A DNA stretch of 64,000 nucleotides from Thysanoteuthis rhombus (lineage: Eukaryota; Mollusca; Cephalopoda; Oegopsida; Thysanoteuthidae): assembly GCA_963457665.1 (NCBI GenBank), contig OY735206.1, positions 59,071,735 to 59,135,734 of the forward strand, read 5' to 3'. The position numbers and the translations under genes were made by a program. Of the stretch, positions 24,782-37,356 are shown piece by piece. Each line of letters opens with the position of its first letter. The first letter of the stretch is position 1. The notes beneath the pieces are model-generated. The model had not been told where the DNA came from and did not search any database. It saw only the letters and a program-made list of their open reading frames with translations.

Positions 24782-25007
24782 TTGTTAGGGTTTAGGTTGG
24801 GCTAATGGATGGGGCTAGGTTTTTTTCAAAAGAAAACATTTTATGGTCGGATTAGGATCATATTCTTCGAGAAATACCGTGAAATTAGCATAACACCCGA
24901 GAGAATATGAGATTTACATCCATGGATTTCTCTACGAAGAACGGAAAGTGAGGGTCCAGTTAAGAATAATACTTACACTGTAAATGGACCCCAAACTCTA
25001 AAATAAA

Positions 25008-25060
25008 CCGGTTCAATCTTTTGCAGCCCTAACCACTGGACCACTATCGCTCCCGTTGCC
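25008..25060 (-). mobile_element. tRNA-like SINE head fragment
   Basis: On the minus strand GGGAGCGATAGTGGTCCAGT is followed by GGTTAGGGCTGC, a typical tRNA 5' half with an A box, and shortly after by a short TTGAACCGG. The piece is short and the B box is not in standard position, so it is a SINE-head relic rather than a tRNA gene. Confidence 0.45.
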
Positions 25061-26054
25061 TTTTTTTTCTTTCAGGTACAAAAATACATGGCTTCATCTT
25101 AAATTGACTAGTTAGGACCCCCTATGTTAATCATGGAGTCAGGTTACCCCTAAAAACGATTTTACAAACCCTGAATGGTAGCAATTTGAGATTCTATAAG
25201 ATATATACACGCAAGGTAACAGACATCCGTCAGTCTTATTGTGTTATATTTAAAATATTGTTGCTGACTTCTTTGTCTGGATATTTTCAATTTTTCAAAA
25301 CAAAGCACAGACTCCAATGCATAGAAGGAAACGAAACTGTTTTAATCTTAAATATTTATATTCAACTTAATTTTTATGTCAAGTGAAACTATTTGTACTA
25401 AATGTTAACAATGAGCAAGATCCACGTGAATAAACATTGGGAATTAACAAAATCAACAGCACTCTTTGATTTGTTAATCATATGATTCAAGGAATGATTG
25501 GAATCGACTTCAGAATAGCAACAAATTCGGGAGACTGAAATGTATACAGCCTCATAATCTATGTAAGGTTCACTGGGTGCGTTGGTATTTTGTCTGTTTC
25601 AACTATTTACTTCAGTGATTTGTGTTTCACTCAGTGTTTTGGATCGATACGTTTGTCCATTTCCAATGTTTCCAGGCAAATCTTACGAGTTTCTTCAATC
25701 AACATCTTCCGAAAAGAAATGATCAATGTATGGGTGGGAAAAGCATCTCAGGTTATTCCACCTGTTAAGGACTTCGTAATATTTGACAGATGAATTCACT
25801 GAGGAATATTTTTCTGAAGATGTAAACTTTGGGACACCATTGAAATTAAATGCATGTATTTTTATGTTTGGTTAATATCTTAGTCAAATATAATAGAAGA
25901 TTACTTACCAAAGAGATACAACCAAGGCATTTAATTAGGAAGACAAGAACGTCGGGAAATGAACGGAATATGCGTGTTACAGAACATCAATGATACAGAA
26001 TGATTGGTAGCAAACAAAATGATGCAAATCATCAGCACCATTTTGGCATCTGTT

Positions 26055-26450
26055 GTTTCTCGGGATTCGTTAGTCCTCTCTATCATGGGCGTCGCAGAGC
26101 CAATGCATTCTGAATTCCTTTAGCTCGTCATACTATCTTTCTTCCCGTCAGCTAAAATTTCCTATTTAATCTGTAGGGATCCATGTTGTCAGCCACCATG
26201 TCCAGCGTTGGTCCGACATTCTTGCAACATAACTAGCCCCTGCCATTTGTTGTTTTTTTTTTAATGGTTTCTATGATCTCTCCTTGTGAGATTAAGCATG
26301 GATCTCTCCTGTCTATGTTGCAGGGTCGAGCTTTTGGGGTCAATCTTTTAGTTAGATGGCATGTTTCTCCAATGGAGGTGACTATCGGGATGGAACGTTG
26401 GTTGAAGACCCTTTTTAAGAGTATTGGAATGTTTTCAAAACGCTGATAGA
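26055..26450 (-). mobile_element. RTE-like LINE 3' fragment
   Basis: The plus strand shows the reverse complement of the RTE-like tail: TCTATCATGGGCGTCGCAG, AGGGATCCATGTTGTCAGCC, TTCTTGCAACAT, then CTGCCATTTG. The (GAT)n tail at the low-coordinate end is missing. It lies immediately outside the tandem duplication that starts near 26,675. Confidence 0.7.
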
Positions 26451-28189
26451 GAAGAGATAAATTTGAATGAGCACAATGAGAAATTAGTCTTAAAAGATAT
26501 TAACAAAGGAGTTTCACGGCAAGTGCACGTTTGGACTGTTGTATTTACAATGAATAATCGGATGCAGTTTTAAGAAAGACCCTGGAAGGCGTTTAGCTTC
26601 AAATGGTGAACTGTGCATATTTTTGTTTTTTTGTGAGAATTTATTTTAAGAGTTATTTTATTCTGAATTTGTGATAAATTGTGTCAATGTTTATACTGAA
26701 TTTACCGTAAAAATTTGTATTTCTAAACTCGATGAAAAATTTAGGCTCCATTATGGTTTGCATAAACAATCCATGATCTTAAATGAAATGAGAATCGGTC
26801 GTCAGCAAATTTTGATAAAACAAGGTTTTTAATTATTGTGCAGTTGTTAACAACGGAAATTCGACTCTACTTGAGGGGGTGGATTGCACTCATAAAATGA
26901 ATAACATAGATTTATCTTTTTTGTTTCATTTCACTTTCAAATATCGCCATTTTTATCCGTACGATTCAAGTGTGGAGTCTTTAATATTGGCATCTCAGCT
27001 GAATTTGCGTTCGAAGCACGCAACTTTGGCTCCACCATGATTTGTTTGTATAGCAACGAGAATATTTTTTGTGATAATCTCTACACATTCAACAATCTTA
27101 GCGTTTTTAGAGCCAGTTTATACTGTTTTAGAGTCGATGTATAATATTTTTGTACCTTAGTCCATAAATCCCCAGAATTAAATTTTAGCTAAATCCCAGA
27201 ATCGATAAGGCAACTCAGTTCGTTGAAACTTTGAATGTTGCGTATTCTCATTGCCAAATGTGTTCTATGAGTAGATCTTTGTTTGGCTCCGATGATGAAA
27301 TCTTATATTTATTCAATTTGGACACAGTAAAAAATGATTGTGACTACTACTACACATATCAGAGCCTAAACGATGACATCAGTCAACTTGAGTGATTTAA
27401 CCAGTACATAAATTGCTTCTTCTGTCAAATTGTACTTGTTCAGTTATCAGCAAATGGAAAAAGTCTATTGATTTCAACTAGATGCAGGTATCAACTCCCC
27501 GAATTTTATCTCTCTTTTTAACTTAGAGTCTTATATAATGACAATATCGTTACCATTTTCTCAAAACATTGCAAATCTCCAGCGTTGATAAGCGAAATGA
27601 TTTTGGTTGTGTATTGCATCATATACACTTGGTCATTTCTTCAAAAAGAGATTTGAAAAGGAGTCAATTTTCACGACTGTGAAACAAACAGAGGGCATAT
27701 GAAAATTCAAAAGAGCTACATTGTTGAATCTTACAATTGAACCCAACAATAAAACACAGGCAGTCAACTCTTCTACCGCTGTTTTCTTTTTAAAGGAAAT
27801 TTAATTTCAATATTCGCTTGATTGAATACCACTTTGGGCTTATGCAGGCTAAGGCCTGTGCAGTGAAATTATCAATTGAAACTTTTGAATCAATTGAAAA
27901 TTTTATCTGAATTCCATTTTTATTTTGCAAAGAGAAATGATGTAACTCTGATACAAATTAAAAACAGCAAGACCATCATGGTGCCAATAACAATATCAAT
28001 TTTTAGAAAAATAAAATAACAGATTGAGTCAAGGTCACGTTTATGAATATTTTTTAACAAATGAACAGCTGGCTGGTTGATACGGGAAAAAAAGACAACC
28101 CAAATTTAAGTGATAAAAAAAAATGGTTGAATCTAGCTGTCTTTCCAAATTACAATTTTGCCAGTTTCAGCATTATCGGGAGTAGCGTT

Positions 28190-28400
28190 TTATTGTCCAT
28201 TGTTTGATATAGACCTCTCCAAAGGATCAGTGAATCCTCTGCATTATGTGCTTCATAGAGCGAGTATTTTCTGAAATTATCTTGCCAGTTCTCCCATATT
28301 ATATTTTGTCACCAAGGTGTCGTATGTGATCTCTGGGGATCAACGTTGTGAGCAGTGATGTCCAGTGGTTGACTAGTATTCTTGCAACTTCTGTGAAAAC
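28190..28400 (-). mobile_element. Old RTE-like fragment shared by both duplication units
   Basis: It shows degraded reverse-complement words of the RTE-like tail (AGACCTCTCCAAAGGATC, TCTCTGGGGATCAACGTTGTG, ACTAGTATTCTTGCAAC). The same fragment at the same place in unit A' (32,560-32,770) shows it was inserted before the duplication. Confidence 0.6.
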
Positions 28401-28551
28401 AAGCAAACATATACATATAGATATAAATCAGACATGCCTGTTCCCTCTGATAGGTCGTCCTCCTCCTTCTTATTTAGCATTGTGATTAATTAGGAGAAAC
28501 ATGGTATATATTTATATCCACAAATGCACGTGCGTGTACACATATATACGC

Positions 28552-28683
28552 AAGAACACACACGCACATACACACACATACATATATAGAGAGAGAGATA
28601 GATAGATAGATATAGATAGATAAAGAGAGAGGCAGAGAGAGACACAGAGACACACAGAGAGATAGAAATAAACAGATAGATAA
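28552..28683. repeat. CA/GA/GATA-rich microsatellite
   Basis: Mixed CACA, GAGA and GATA tracts. A shorter equivalent lies in unit A' at 32,930-32,995. Confidence 0.9.
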
Positions 28684-28786
28684 AAATGCCCAAAGTGAGT
28701 AAATACCGAAGACTGTAGTTCAGCAAACAAAGGAAAATACATAGTTTCATTCACTCCATCAATGTCCATGGCTCATCTGAGAAAGG

Positions 28787-29035
28787 CAGCAGTGAACACC
28801 TTAAAAATTCATCTAACCATATTTCAGCAGTCCCATGTTCTCAGCCCGCGGCGACGTAAAGCAGAATATGCAATATATATCGAATTCCTTACTGCCTGTA
28901 GCATCCTTCATCTTCAGCCTAGCTCAAATAACGGCTGACAATATGAACGAATGATATTTGATTCACAGAGATGGAACGTGATATATTTGGTTGAAAGGAT
29001 GGCATATTTGCTTTTTGATTTTCACCCACTTCTAT
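28787..29035. other. Highly conserved non-coding island, copy in unit A
   Basis: By hand alignment this 249-bp segment matches 33,113-33,361 with four substitutions and no indel, while surrounding blocks of the same duplication differ by about 15-20 percent. Neither strand shows a long frame, tRNA-like fold or known repeat motif. Confidence 0.7.
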
Positions 29036-29124
29036 GAGGGACGATGTGATTTTTATTTTTATTTTTTTGCTTCGAAAATGGCGCCTGCCACCTTCGGGTA
29101 AAATTTCGGTGATAGAAATGTCTC

Positions 29125-29560
29125 ATCATCATCATCAGTCTTTTAACGTCAGTTGTTGATTATTGACCCTTCCAGAATCCACCACAACCCTCTCTCATGG
29201 GCGTTGCAGAGCCAGTATTTTCTGAATTTGTCTAGTTCATCTTTCTATCTTGTATTTCGTCGGCTTCTGTTTCACTTATGGTCTCTAGGGATCCATGCTG
29301 TGAGTCGTGATATCCATCGTTTTTTTTTCATTCAGGCAACATGCCCAGCCCATTGCCATTTGAGTTTTAGAATGGATTCTACGATGTCTCAGACGCCTGT
29401 TTTCCATACGTGTTTGTTATTCACCGAGAGCAGATAGAATGGGTGCTAAGAGCCTTTAGTAGTCGGAGGTAACTCCAAATGTCACCAGCAGTGACCATTC
29501 CACCAGATCCCCTCAAACACATCATAGGCCAGCGTCACAGGGTATGCTCACAATCTAAAA
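29125..29560 (-). mobile_element. RTE-like LINE 3' fragment inserted in unit A only
   Basis: It begins at the low coordinate with (ATC)n, the reverse complement of the GAT tail, followed by TTTTAACGTCAGTTG, CTCATGGGCGTTGCAGAGCC, AGGGATCCATGCTGTGAGTC and AGCCCATTGCCATTTGAG. The duplication partner has no insert here: its sequence passes directly from the 29,120 equivalent to the 29,566 equivalent. This is therefore a clean insertion younger than the duplication. Confidence 0.8.
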
Positions 29561-29689
29561 TATCTACCCACCACTTGAAACAATGGATTCTTCCGCCTAC
29601 TTCTGACTCATTCAATTGGACGTAAACATGTTACGGATAGATATTTTCAACCAATTTCAATACGGCCGTCAAGACACGGACACACTTAC

Positions 29690-29774
29690 CCATACTTACA
29701 CACACACGCACACATATAAATGTATGCGTGTGCATGTTTACGTGTGCATGTGTATACATCTATATATTCAAATA

Positions 29775-29837
<63 letters not shown>

Positions 29838-29927
29838 CATTTACGTATATATATATATTCATACATATATATATATATATATATATAACTATGAATACAT
29901 CTGAAATATATATACATCCGTAAATAT

Positions 29928-29978
<51 letters not shown>

Positions 29979-30061
29979 CGTGTGTGTGTGTGAGTGTGTA
30001 TATATTGATACATATATATCGATATATGTGTGTGTCCTTGTGTATACAGTCATTTTGTGTG

Positions 30062-30135
<74 letters not shown>

Positions 30136-30270
30136 ATGTTTATAACCCTGTATATAATCTGTAAATGTATATTATATATATACATATATGTAATAATTAA
30201 ATTGTTGAATAACTGTGTACATATATCTATATCTATAATTATCTATATATATACATATATATATGTTATC
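29690..30270. repeat. Large CA/TA/TG microsatellite cluster
   Basis: Alternating (AC)n, (TA)n, (TG)n and (TA)n tracts with short unique links form the end of duplication unit A. All open frames here (up to 108 codons) are repeat translations. Confidence 0.95.
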
Positions 30271-31249
30271 ATTGTCATTATGATTTGAGAAGAGTTTTGT
30301 CCATGTCGGGACTGAATTCATCTTAAATTTCATATTTTTAGACTTGATGAAAAATCAGGCTCCGTTATGGCTTGTTAATGCAAGTCATAAACCAAAATAA
30401 GATGAAAATTGGTCATCAGCAGATTTTGGTAAAACAGGGGTGTCAATTATTGTGCAGTCGGTAAAAATCGAGATTTGACTGAACTGAAGACTGTTGATTG
30501 TATACATAAAATGAATTACATAGATTTACTTTTTTTACTTTCTTCTTTCAAATATTGCCATTTTTATCCGTAAGATTCAAGCGTTGAGTTTCTAACATTG
30601 GCGTCTTGGCAGGGTGGGCGTTCAAAGCACACTACTTTGGCTCCACCAAAGTTTGTTTGTATAGCAACGATTTGGAGCTTGTGTAATCATAACATAATTG
30701 ATTGACTGATTCCAGTTTCTGCACTGGTAATAATTACGTAATTTGCTCTTAATTTCTTCCAATTATATGACGTGTGGGGTGTCTGTTGGGGTAACAGCAT
30801 TGACAATGGACACTTCAGAAAGCACTCAAACTCCGGCTGGGACAAGTAGTGTTCACTTTGCAATAATTTCCACTGGAAAGACATGAGACCATTCCTCCCA
30901 CGACCTATGGGTAAGAGAGCAAGTGAAGTGACTGACACCACTCAGGTGCCTGTCATCTTTCAGATTTTCCCACATATTGAAAACGGAAAGATCTCTGTTT
31001 CCCCACCCACTAGTCTTCCACCAAGTTTTATTTACAATACAATCTATCAAATAAACCAAACACTTTATTATATAGTATCTGTATCATTTATGTTAAACTG
31101 GAGTCAATTGATTGGCATAAACTTGATTTTTACTACTTATGTTGTATTTGCTCAACCTCACATTGAGAGATCATTAGACAACAGAGGATATCAGGGAAAA
31201 GACAGGATTCTGAGACATCAGAGTAACTGTTAGAAAGCTCGAACAACAA

Positions 31250-31500
31250 TTGATTAGGCTTGTAACAAAATTGTTAGACTAAAACAGGACATCACGTCTC
31301 ACAACATGAATCCCCAGAGATCAGGTGCAAGGCCGTGGACGACAGTAGGTAAGATGGTGTGACGACTTATATAAGTTTAGAAAGTTCTGGTTCTTCAATT
31401 CCTATCATAGGAACATCTGGTGAATCTCGGGGAAGATCTATGTCAAACGACAAACGGTAACAGACATGATGATGATGATAATGATTATAATGATGATATC
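31250..31500 (+). mobile_element. RTE-like LINE 3' fragment inserted in unit A' only
   Basis: GGACATCACGTCTCACAAC, ATCCCCAGAGATCAGG and GGGGAAGATCTATG precede a (GAT)n tail at 31,466-31,485. It lies inside the segment absent from unit A. The preceding 580 bp (30,672-31,250) are also absent from unit A and carry no motif I recognise. Confidence 0.7.
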
Positions 31501-32559
31501 GTATTTTTTTAAAAAGATTTTTTTATCATCTCTATACATTCTATAACAGAGACAGCTGAGGCTGTTGCCAGCGTAATAAGGCTTTCTATAGTTCAATGAA
31601 TACAAATAATGTACCTTAATCAATAAGTCCCCAAAACTGAATTTTAGCTCAACCCCAAGAATCGATAAGGCAACTCCGTTTGGTGAAACTTCGAATGGTA
31701 AGTATCCTCATTTCAAATGTGTCCTATGGGTAGATCTTCATTTGGCTCCGATAATGAAATCATATATCTATTCAATTTGGACACAGAAAAAATTGATTTT
31801 CTTTGCTTGAATGATGACATCAGTCAACTTACGGTGGTTTAACCAGTATATAAATCACATCGTCTGTCAGATTTCACTTGTTCAGTTATCAGCAAATGGA
31901 AAAATTAATTGATTTCAAATAGATCTGGGATTCCCATAGATTCACCAAATTCTTCAAAAAGAATTTTTTTAAAGTCAATTTTCACGACTGTCAAACAAAT
32001 AATGGGCAAATCAAAATTCAAAATAGCTACATTGTTGATTCTTACAACTGAACCCTCGAATAAAATACAGGCATTCAACTCTTTTGCCACTTTTTTTAAT
32101 TTCAAAATTCGCTGGATCGAATACCACTTACGGCTTATGCAGGTCATAATAATCAATTGCAACTTTTGAATCAATCGTAAATCTCACTATTTCACCAGTT
32201 TTCTTTTGTATAATGAAATGACGTAACACTGATACATATTGAAAACAGCAAGACTTCTTCCTATCATGTTGTCAATAGCAAAATAAATTTTGTTTAAAAT
32301 AAGATAGCAGATCGAGTCAAGGTCACGTTCATGAATATTTTTTCACAAATGAACAGCTGGCTGGTTGGTATGGTGAAAAATGACAACCCAATTTAAAAGC
32401 TATAGAAAAAGAATTTTTTTTCAAATGATAATTCAACGATAAATCAGGGAATAAAAATTAAAAACAAAAATCATCTTTATACACCAAATGGAAAAGTACA
32501 GATGTTGAATCTAGCTATCTCTCTGAATTTCGATTTTGTCCACTTTGATATCATCTGCA

Positions 32560-32770
32560 ATAGAGTTTAAGCGTCTGTCGTTTGACATCCACCTTCCCCA
32601 AGGATTAGACATACCACTGTATTATGTGATTCACGGGGAAGTATTTCCTGAACTTATCTTAGCTCATCTCCCCATATTATATTTTGTTGGCTCCTGTTTC
32701 ACTTGTGATCTTGAGGTACCTGCGTTGTGAATAGTGTAGTCGAGTGGTCGACTGGCATTCTTGCCACAAC
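32560..32770 (-). mobile_element. Old RTE-like fragment, copy in unit A'
   Basis: Same degraded words and position as 28,190-28,400 in unit A, including GGCATTCTTGCCACAAC at its end. Confidence 0.6.
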
Positions 32771-33112
32771 TGGGAAAAAAGCAATTATACATATATATAA
32801 ATCTAAATTTGACATGCTCGAACTGATAGATCGTCCTTCACTTTCTTATTTTGGTATTTTGCTTATTCAGAATAAAACTTGGTATATCTTAATATCAACA
32901 AACGCACGTGTGTGCACGCGCATATACGCAAGCACACACACGTACACACACTAACTGATATAGAGAGAGCTATAGAAAAAGACAGATAAACACAAAAAAA
33001 AACGCCAAAATTGGATGAATATTGAAAACTGTAGTTCAGCAAATAGAGGAAAATACATAGTTTAATTCACTCCGTCAATGTCCATGGCTCATCTGAGAAA
33101 GGTCCACGAAGA

Positions 33113-33361
33113 CAGCAGTGAACACCTTAAAAATTCATCTAACCATATTTCAGCAGTCCCATGTTCTCAGCCTGCGGCGACGTAAAGCAAAATATGCAAT
33201 ATATATCGAATTCCTTACTGCCTGTAGCATCCTTCATCTTCAGCCTAGCTCAAATAACGACTGACAATATGAACGAATGATATTTGATTCACAGAGATGG
33301 AACTTGATATATTTGGTTGAAAGGATGGCATATTTGCTTTTTGATTTTCACCCACTTCTAT
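33113..33361. other. Highly conserved non-coding island, copy in unit A'
   Basis: Partner of 28,787-29,035; four substitutions in 249 bp and no indel. A 10-bp insertion (TCCACGAAGA) lies immediately before it in this copy. Confidence 0.7.
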
Positions 33362-33571
33362 CAGAGACAATCTATTTTTATTTTTTTGCTTCAAAAATGG
33401 CGCCTGCAACTTACAGGTAACAATTTTGATGATAAAAATATGTAGCCACTACTTAAAACAGTGGATCCTTCCTCTTATCGTTGATGTATTTGATAAAACT
33501 TAAACATTTTACAGGTAGAGAGTTTTCACTAGATGTGCTAGGACATCCAAGACACACACACACGTACACAT

Positions 33572-33610
<39 letters not shown>

Positions 33611-33734
33611 TGTGTGTGTGTGTATGTGTGTGTATGGATTCATATGTATACATATTCATATTTACATATGCATATACATGTATATGAATATACTCTATGT
33701 ATGTATATTAAGTATATGACTATGCATATATATG

Positions 33735-33809
<75 letters not shown>

Positions 33810-33837
33810 ATACATACGTACGTATATGTGTGTATGT

Positions 33838-34800
33838 CATCGTCATCTGGAGTTCTTGTCTCGGGCAATCGGGTCCAGTGCTTTCCTGACTTCGATCTTC
33901 TTCCTCCTTGGTGATTATGGCGACGGTGATTTGCTAAGCCAAGACTACTATGGAACTCTATGGAACAGTATTGACATATAGTGGCTAGGTTTTGCTAGTT
34001 CATTGTCGCTTTATCTTTTTATTCAACGTTCAGATGAGAATCAATTTGCTATAGAAGCGTTCTTTCTAATCTTTATGACAGAAAATTCATATTCCATATC
34101 TGTACAGAAAGGTACAGATCACGATAGCACGTCAAACCACTGGTTTTGATCGAAGATTGTTATCTTGAAATCTCTCGTTAACAATGCCAAAAATGCAGCA
34201 CGCAATGCCCATATCCTGTTGTCAACCCGATTTTGATTGTCCATTTGTTGTCAAGATACTTTCAAGGTATTGAAACAAATCGTCGACTTCAACTTGTTTG
34301 TTATTGAGAGAAACTCCTGTATCTGGTAATTGCCATCCAAGGTTTGGTAGAGCAATGATTTTGGTTTTGGTTACATTGACGCATAGACCAAAGCTTTTGT
34401 TTGCTTGAACAAAGTTGTTGGTCGATATTCTGAGGTTTTTGTTTGGTTGATGTGGGTGTTCCGTTATCATCTGCATATTGTAATTCAGTGCTTTTATGTT
34501 CAGGGAGTCGCTTTAATCGAACGTGTAGGATGATGAACAGGCCACCACGAAACCAAGAATGGATCTTGATCTCTGTGTTGTCTTCAGGGATATCATAAAG
34601 CATATACCATCAGCCATTTAGACGAAGAAGAGGGTGGATAAAAGAAGGCATTCTTGTTTCAGGCCGTATCAAATATTTTGAATAGAGTGTTTCGATGATG
34701 TATTCGGTCCTTCATCCGTCGTAGAGAGTTTGAAAAGAGATATGAAATGATCTTGACATTCCCAACAGCAGAGGGATCGGCACATTGCTGTACGTGTTAC
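33838..34800 (-). pseudogene. LINE remnant: RT core to C2H2 finger
   Basis: Minus strand, in order and in shifting frames: a block with CQDHFISLFK (about 34,770), KQECLLSSTLFF matching RT motif B of non-LTR elements (KQGC.L.PTLF), ELQYADDN containing the YADD catalytic box (about 34,480), FGLCVNVTKTKI, VDDLFQYLESIL, then NLRSKPVV and a C-terminal C2H2 finger (CQYCSIEF, then HRRHNH; spacing CX2CX12HX4H) at 33,880-33,950. It ends in GATGACGATGAC next to a (TG)n microsatellite. Frameshifts and stops show it is dead. The order RT, thumb, C2H2 is typical of several animal LINE groups; I do not assign the clade. Confidence 0.75.
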
Positions 34801-34819
34801 TGTTAAATGCTTTTCCCTG

Positions 34820-35608
34820 ACCGGAGAAAATAACATACAGTTTTTTTTATTTTTTATTCGTTTTTCATTTGATGCTACCTGGCACAAAAAAGTAGTATCG
34901 ATCGTACCTTGCATTGGGATTCAACTGACTTAGTTTCAACCAGTATTTGCGATCGAATTGACTGAATTCAAGCCAATATTTTGCCCACAATCGAGAGAAG
35001 TGAGATGTGTCAGTAGTTACCGCAGAGACATCGATCAATGATGTGATGATTACGGCATCTTTCAGATCTTTGGGGCAGTAATTACTTCCAAGATACACAG
35101 ACGAAGTAAAGAACATGTTTGAGAAGTTCCAAATGGATATTACGGTCAAATGAAGACATGAAAATAGGCAATTTTAGAGCATTTGGAAATCGAAAACAAC
35201 TCTAATAATCATTCTAAACCTCCTACAACAATGATAAATATGATTACTATTCACACATGACCTAATGTTATGTGACAGGATAAAAACTACGATGGGTTTA
35301 TCTAGTATATTATTTGGCGTTGTCTGTTTATGTTTTTGTTTTTTAACCATTTTCAGTATCTTGAAGGAGAGAAGGTTCATAAGATACACCTGACCTGATC
35401 ACATTTTTCAATTCTACTCAATAAGTTAGCCCTACTCTTTAAATGTATAAAATCGAATATATCTTTTAAAACTATTACAGATACAAACCTAATATTTTTT
35501 TTATTTCTTCATGAACTTGGTATAGGAGCTTTTGTAATTTTCAAGGGGAATCAGAAAGGATGGCTTGGGGAGATTTTTCCAAATTTGGTGACTCATATGC
35601 ATTGTTGA

Positions 35609-35684
<76 letters not shown>

Positions 35685-36590
35685 TGAGGGGGTGGAGGGA
35701 GGGAGAGAGAGATACATATGTATTCAATTAGTGAAAATAGAAACAGAAAACGAACCAAAACAGATTTTATCCGTTTAGATGATCAACCACAATGCTCAAC
35801 ATTCAACACATTGGATAGCTATTAACATATTGAGAGAAATGAGAATAAGAAGGACATATACCAAGCGAATTCAACGTTCCGAGTCCTTTGCACTCATCAG
35901 CAACCGGCAATATGTTGTTTCCGGGAAGGAAACAATCTATTGCCGGTTGTTGATTTTCGTGAGTGTTTGTCTGTGCCTGTGACATCATATAGACACAAAA
36001 CTCTACACTAAAAGTATCATTAAACGAAGCAAAATCCATATAAGAGAATACATCGTCTATTGCAAATGTCTTGATCGATAAAAAGAATTATATATCATGA
36101 TTCTGTAAAATAAGCTGCATTCGATAATTTCGAATGATATCTGTCAAAATGAATTTCAGACCAACGTAAGCAATAATCAATAAGTGAGTCATACATTGAA
36201 AAAACGACGGACTCTTGTCCTTCTCACTGATCAATATAGTTGTGTCTATTCCATCGGTTTTAGATGCTCATTTTCCAAGTTATTTCGGCATCTCTACTTG
36301 CAAGATAGATGCTATGTAATCTTGACATATCTTTCAAGTCCTTTGTGATGGATTAGGCTAAGCTAGTTGAATATATGTACCTTTTCTTCCACGCATTTTC
36401 AAACGTGGCAATGTATATAATACATTGGATAACTTATGCTATTTCATCCGTGCCCATTGATGTCATACCTTTCTTTCGTTCAATATTTTTTTACTATTAC
36501 TAATATTGTGCGAACATTTCACGAACTAGTCTGTCTCTTTCTGTTTTGTTCTCTTTGAGAGTAAAAGTATGTTTAAAATGGTTCTGCTCT
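34820..36590. other. AT-rich sequence with (TA)n(GA)n at 35,613-35,719
   Basis: No gene recognised. The landmark is a TA tract of about 32 bp followed by about 75 bp of GA-rich repeat. The segment may contain further decayed LINE sequence upstream of the RT remnant. Confidence 0.5.
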
Positions 36591-36592
36591 CA

Positions 36593-36594
<2 letters not shown>

Positions 36595-36628
<34 letters not shown>
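36595..36628. repeat. (TA)n microsatellite
   Basis: Pure TA tract bordering the 3' end of the Penelope-like remnant. Confidence 0.95.
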
Positions 36629-36629
<1 letters not shown>

Positions 36630-36636
36630 GTGTACT

Positions 36637-37356
36637 TTAGAGAGTGAGACAGACTCGGGAGTGAAGTTTTTGGTGGTAAGGTTTATTAATCCTTATTTGT
36701 CAATAGTCCATACATGTTTCGAGATTTCTCTCATCATCAGTGGTGCGTGTTGTGTGAGTGTGAATTAAAATGTACCATGTGGAACCAGAGTCCACTGTCA
36801 GCGGCTATGCATTGTGGGTAGGTTTTGTTGTCAGGGCTACAAGAGGCCTCATGCTGAATGTAAGAATGACCAGCAGGTATTGGGGTTTTGGTAAAGCAGC
36901 AGCAGTTGGACTTGGGGAGGGCAGAGTGTGTCAAGGTGGGGGGTAGTGTTGGGGAGGTGGGTTTTTTGGTATGTTTGGGATAGTGTAGAAGGAGGGGTGG
37001 TGGAGTCAAGGAGCTACATAGGTATCAACCTTAAAAGTTACTGAGAATGTTGCTGAAAGTGTTTTAGCTAAGAAATGGACAGGGGTTGTAACAGGCTAAG
37101 GTGAAGTTTTTCCTATGGGTCTATGTGACTTTGAAGCTTCCATTATTGAGTGTGTCTAAGATGTGGGTGTGAGGATATTAATGGTAGGAGTTGTGTGTAT
37201 TAGTGTTCTGTGTGGTGCGGGTTGTTCAGTCTAGTATTTAATCCATTAGGGTATAGGGTTTTAAGTTTGTTGATCCACATGTCTTCGTGTTTTTCTAGAA
37301 CTTTAGTTATGTCAATTGGAGTAGTTTTTTCTATTTTTTCTATGATGGTGAAGGTA

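Larger units (their letters stand above)
26675..30290. repeat. Tandem duplication, unit A
   Basis: It aligns head-to-tail with 30,299-33,835 through many anchor blocks: the GATGAAAAAT..AGGCTCC start (26,730 / 30,345), TTTGGCTCCACCA (27,028 / 30,637), CAATTTGGACACAG (27,315 / 31,773), AGTTATCAGCAAATGGAAAA (27,440 / 31,882), AACAGCTGGCTGGTTG (28,064 / 32,351) and the 28.7-29.05 kb block. I estimate 80-85 percent identity in most blocks. It contains no gene. A LINE stump at 29,125-29,560 is absent from the partner. Confidence 0.85.
30299..33835. repeat. Tandem duplication, unit A'
   Basis: Partner of unit A, same orientation. It differs mainly by an extra segment of about 840 bp at 30,672-31,510, which holds unidentified sequence plus an RTE-like stump, and by lacking the stump at 29.1 kb. 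Its end is again a TA/TG microsatellite cluster (33,555-33,838). Confidence 0.85.
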
